From positions 1 to 7,069 of the forward strand of contig RFOJ01000044.1 of the NCBI GenBank assembly GCA_009926705.1: a stretch of DNA of 7,069 nt, given 5' to 3'. Positions 5,961 to 7,069 of the stretch are shown piece after piece (position 1 is the stretch's first letter; each line of letters starts with the position of its first letter). The notes beneath the pieces are model-generated. The model made no database searches, was not told the origin of the DNA, and saw only the letters and a list, made by a program, of their open reading frames with translations. A program made the position numbers and the translations under genes. The stretch comes from Acidimicrobiia bacterium. GTDB taxonomy: Bacteria > Actinomycetota > Acidimicrobiia > Acidimicrobiales > Ilumatobacteraceae.

Positions 5961-5999
5961 CGACCGTAAGAGACGGTCGAGCGACGGTGAGAGATCGTC
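5961..5999. terminator. Tandem hairpins, candidate two-way transcription end
   Basis: CGACCGT (5961-5967) and ACGGTCG (5973-5979) make a perfect 7-bp stem with loop AAGAG. A second, similar unit follows at 21 bases: GACGGT (5983-5988), loop GAGAG, ATCGTC (5994-5999). This forms a 6-bp stem with one G-U wobble in plus-strand RNA. The second hairpin covers the LytR_C stop codon. Both lie where transcripts of the converging glycerate kinase and LytR_C genes must end. There is no T tract, so this would be an L-shaped or factor-dependent end at best. Confidence 0.4.
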
Positions 6000-6612
6000 A
6001 GGCGGTCGTCGTCGTTGTAACGATGACTGCTGGCGTCGTGGCCGCACCGCCGGCGATGATCGAAAGCGGTTTACCGGCAAGGTCGGTGCCGAGCAGCACC
6101 AGAACACTGGCTTCGCCGAGACTGCCGGTCTCGGTCGGAATCGGAGTCGGCATCGGCGACGTGGCGACACCGCCAAGTTCTTGGGCGACCTGGGCAGCCG
6201 CTGCTTCGCTACCCAATAAGTAGTAGACAACCGTGGCCGTCTGCTTCGGCGTGATCTCGCTCTTGTTGATGGCCGGTTGCACGATGTAGCCCTTGCCCTG
6301 CAATTCGGTGGTGAGAAGACCTGCGCTGCCGCTCACGCCGGAAGCGTTCGCAATCTGCACTTTGAACGCAGTGAGCACCACGGGGGCCGCTGTGGTCTGC
6401 ACGGGCATGGTGTCGAGCGTGGTCTCTGAGGCGACGTCCTCGGTCGGAGTGGCCTCTTCTGAAGCAGCGAGACCGGAGTCGTTTCGCAAGTCGCGGAGAA
6501 TGAAGAACCCGAGCAGCACGGCCAGCACGGCGACCGCGATGGACAGCACGGAATTGACGTTGGCTGCTCGAGGCTCAGGGGCGGGGCGCGGACGACGTTG
6601 CTCTTGACTCAT
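5998..6612 (-). CDS. Membrane-anchored LytR_C-domain protein
   Basis: A 204-residue protein with a short basic, proline-rich N-terminus (residues 1-19), one membrane helix (about 20-39, followed by RDLR), a Thr/Glu/Pro-rich linker (41-80), and a LytR_C-type domain at about 81-180. The domain shows the typical start FKVQIANASGVSGSAG (83-98), then LQGKGYIV, TVVYYLLGSEAAAAQVAQELGG and the strand SVLVLLGTDL. It ends in a Thr-rich tail. No LytR-CpsA-Psr catalytic domain is present, so this is a stand-alone LytR_C protein of the kind common in actinomycetes, presumably extracytoplasmic and envelope-related; the exact role is unknown. The Met at 6612 is chosen over the upstream start at 6630 because a -10-like TACTGT lies 7 bases before it and the upstream residues would overlap that box. 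GGAAG just before the ATG could also act as a ribosome site. Confidence 0.82.
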   Translation of the reverse strand: MSQEQRRPRPAPEPRAANVNSVLSIAVAVLAVLLGFFILRDLRNDSGLAASEEATPTEDVASETTLDTMPVQTTAAPVVLTAFKVQIANASGVSGSAGLLTTELQGKGYIVQPAINKSEITPKQTATVVYYLLGSEAAAAQVAQELGGVATSPMPTPIPTETGSLGEASVLVLLGTDLAGKPLSIIAGGAATTPAVIVTTTTTA

Positions 6613-6619
6613 GGCTTCC

Positions 6620-6625
6620 ACAGTA
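6620..6625 (-). promoter_or_regulatory. Candidate -10 box for the LytR_C gene
   Basis: TACTGT on the minus strand (6625-6620) fits TANNNT and ends 7 bases before the ATG at 6612. It lies in the 42-base gap between tRNA-Thr and the gene. The arrangement is the same as the candidate boxes before the PlsY-like and amidase genes. No clear -35 is seen. Pattern-based inference. Confidence 0.4.
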
Positions 6626-6654
6626 GTCACGCAAGTCGCGCAAAAAGTTCAATG

Positions 6655-6726
6655 AGCCGAGGGTGGGGATTGAACCCACGACCTGCCGCTTACAAGGCGG
6701 CTGCTCTGCCACTGAGCTACCTCGGC
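6655..6726 (-). tRNA. tRNA-Thr (anticodon UGU)
   Basis: A 72-base cloverleaf reads leftward. The acceptor GCCGAGG (6726-6720) pairs with CCTCGGC (6662-6656). The D arm is GCTC-AGTGGCA-GAGC. The anticodon arm is GCCGC / CTTGTAA / GCGGC with anticodon TGT at 34-36. The variable loop is AGGTC, and the T arm is GTGGG-TTCAATC-CCCAC. All stems are fully paired. G1-C72, C2-G71, G35 and U36 agree with threonine identity. The base at 73 is U. The bases after it are CAT, so the CCA end is not encoded and must be added enzymatically. Decodes ACA, and perhaps other ACN codons by wobble. Confidence 0.96.
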
Positions 6727-6751
6727 GAATCGCATGACGCGACAGCGTCCA

Positions 6752-6757
6752 ATGCTA
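6752..6757 (-). promoter_or_regulatory. Possible -10 box for tRNA-Thr
   Basis: TAGCAT on the minus strand (6757-6752) fits TANNNT and lies 25 bases upstream of the tRNA 5' end. It is in the 64-base gap after the rRNA methyltransferase stop. No convincing -35 hexamer was found 16-18 bases further upstream, so the tRNA may instead be read through from upstream. Weak evidence. Confidence 0.25.
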
Positions 6758-6790
6758 CGAGCGATCTCGTTCAGCTTCGTGAAGTCTGGA

Positions 6791-7069
6791 TCAGCTTCGT
6801 GCGCGAAGCACTTCGTAGGTCGCGAGTGCCGCAGCGGCAGACACATTGAGCGAAGAAAGAGCACCGCGCATCGGGATGGAGAGCAACAGATCACATCGTT
6901 CGCGAACCAACCGCGAAAGCCCTGGGCCCTCGGCGCCGAGCACGAGGCACACATGTTCGCGGGCAAGGTCGCCGAGCCCGAAAATCGGCTTCTCCGCAGC
7001 ATCGTCAAAACCGATGACCCACACGTTGTTGTCGCGCAACTGTTGGATCGCCGTCGGCAGGCCGGGCAC
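6791..7069 (-). CDS. rlmB: RlmB/SpoU-type 23S rRNA (guanosine-2'-O)-methyltransferase, N-terminus outside window
   Basis: C-terminal 92 residues of a SPOUT-class SAM-dependent methyltransferase. RlmB methylates the 2'-O of G2251 in 23S rRNA. The visible part has the SpoU motif 2 block VCLVLGAEGPGLSRLVRERCD, with its conserved Gly-Glu-Gly, and motif 3 SIPMRGALSSLNVSAAAALATYE, which form the trefoil knot and SAM pocket. Upstream sits the expected strand with VIGFDDAA. The frame is still open at the window's last base, and full-length proteins are about 250 residues, so most of the protein lies beyond 7069. A TrmH-family paralogue such as TsnR-like cannot be excluded from the C-terminus alone, but the IPMRG-SLNVSAA pattern fits RlmB best. 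tRNA-Thr follows after 64 bases in the same direction. Confidence 0.9.
   Translation of the reverse strand: MPGLPTAIQQLRDNNVWVIGFDDAAEKPIFGLGDLAREHVCLVLGAEGPGLSRLVRERCDLLLSIPMRGALSSLNVSAAAALATYEVLRARS

Noticed and set aside
5924..6000. CRISPR-like array in the hairpin-rich gap
   Set aside because: The repeats are too few and too imperfect, with 15- and 21-base periods and no spacers of constant length. No cas genes are present.
6655..6726. tRNA-Thr as an attachment site for an integrated element
   Set aside because: No duplicated tRNA 3' end, integrase or atypical gene content is visible on either side within the window.

Overview
This is a 7,069-base stretch of chromosome with high G+C, frequent GTG starts and very tight gene packing. 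The host looks like an actinomycete. The evidence is a LytR_C-domain envelope protein, a tRNA without an encoded CCA end, and candidate promoters whose -10 box sits only 7-8 bases ahead of the start codon, as in leaderless genes. An uncultured Acidimicrobiia-type member is a reasonable guess, but the sequence alone does not prove it. I see no insertion sequence, phage gene, CRISPR array or integrase, and no gene-free stretch over 300 bases.

Left half (1-3385). The 3' part of an acyl-CoA thioesterase II gene (tesB) is followed 6 bases later by a beta-carotene hydroxylase (crtZ). Facing crtZ tail to tail, with the two stop codons interlocked in one CTAG, is a CrtA-family (spheroidene monooxygenase-like) gene. 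A divergent PlsY-family membrane acyltransferase starts 22 bases from the crtA-like start. Its 3' end overlaps by 72 bases a convergent CrtQ/HpnB-like family 2 glycosyltransferase. Together these four genes could decorate a carotenoid by hydroxylation, oxidation, glycosylation and acylation. Genes for the carotenoid backbone (crtE, crtB, crtI, crtY) are not in the window.

Middle (3382-5837). An amidase-signature hydrolase is read leftward and coupled to the glycosyltransferase through a GTGA stop/start overlap. A short type of glycerate kinase is read rightward, and its start lies 20 bases from the amidase start. The two divergent gaps (22 and 20 bases) share the octamer AGTGTGTC and look like compact bidirectional promoters.

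Right end (5838-7069). A 160-base convergent gap holds a 15-base near-repeat and a run of small hairpins, probably a two-way transcription end. Then, all leftward, come a membrane-anchored LytR_C-domain protein, tRNA-Thr(UGU), and the C-terminal part of an RlmB/SpoU-type rRNA 2'-O-methyltransferase that runs off the window.

The strongest points for follow-up are the carotenoid-tailoring gene set, the PlsY homologue that has lost much of the glycerol-phosphate acyltransferase signature, and the repeated divergent-promoter design.
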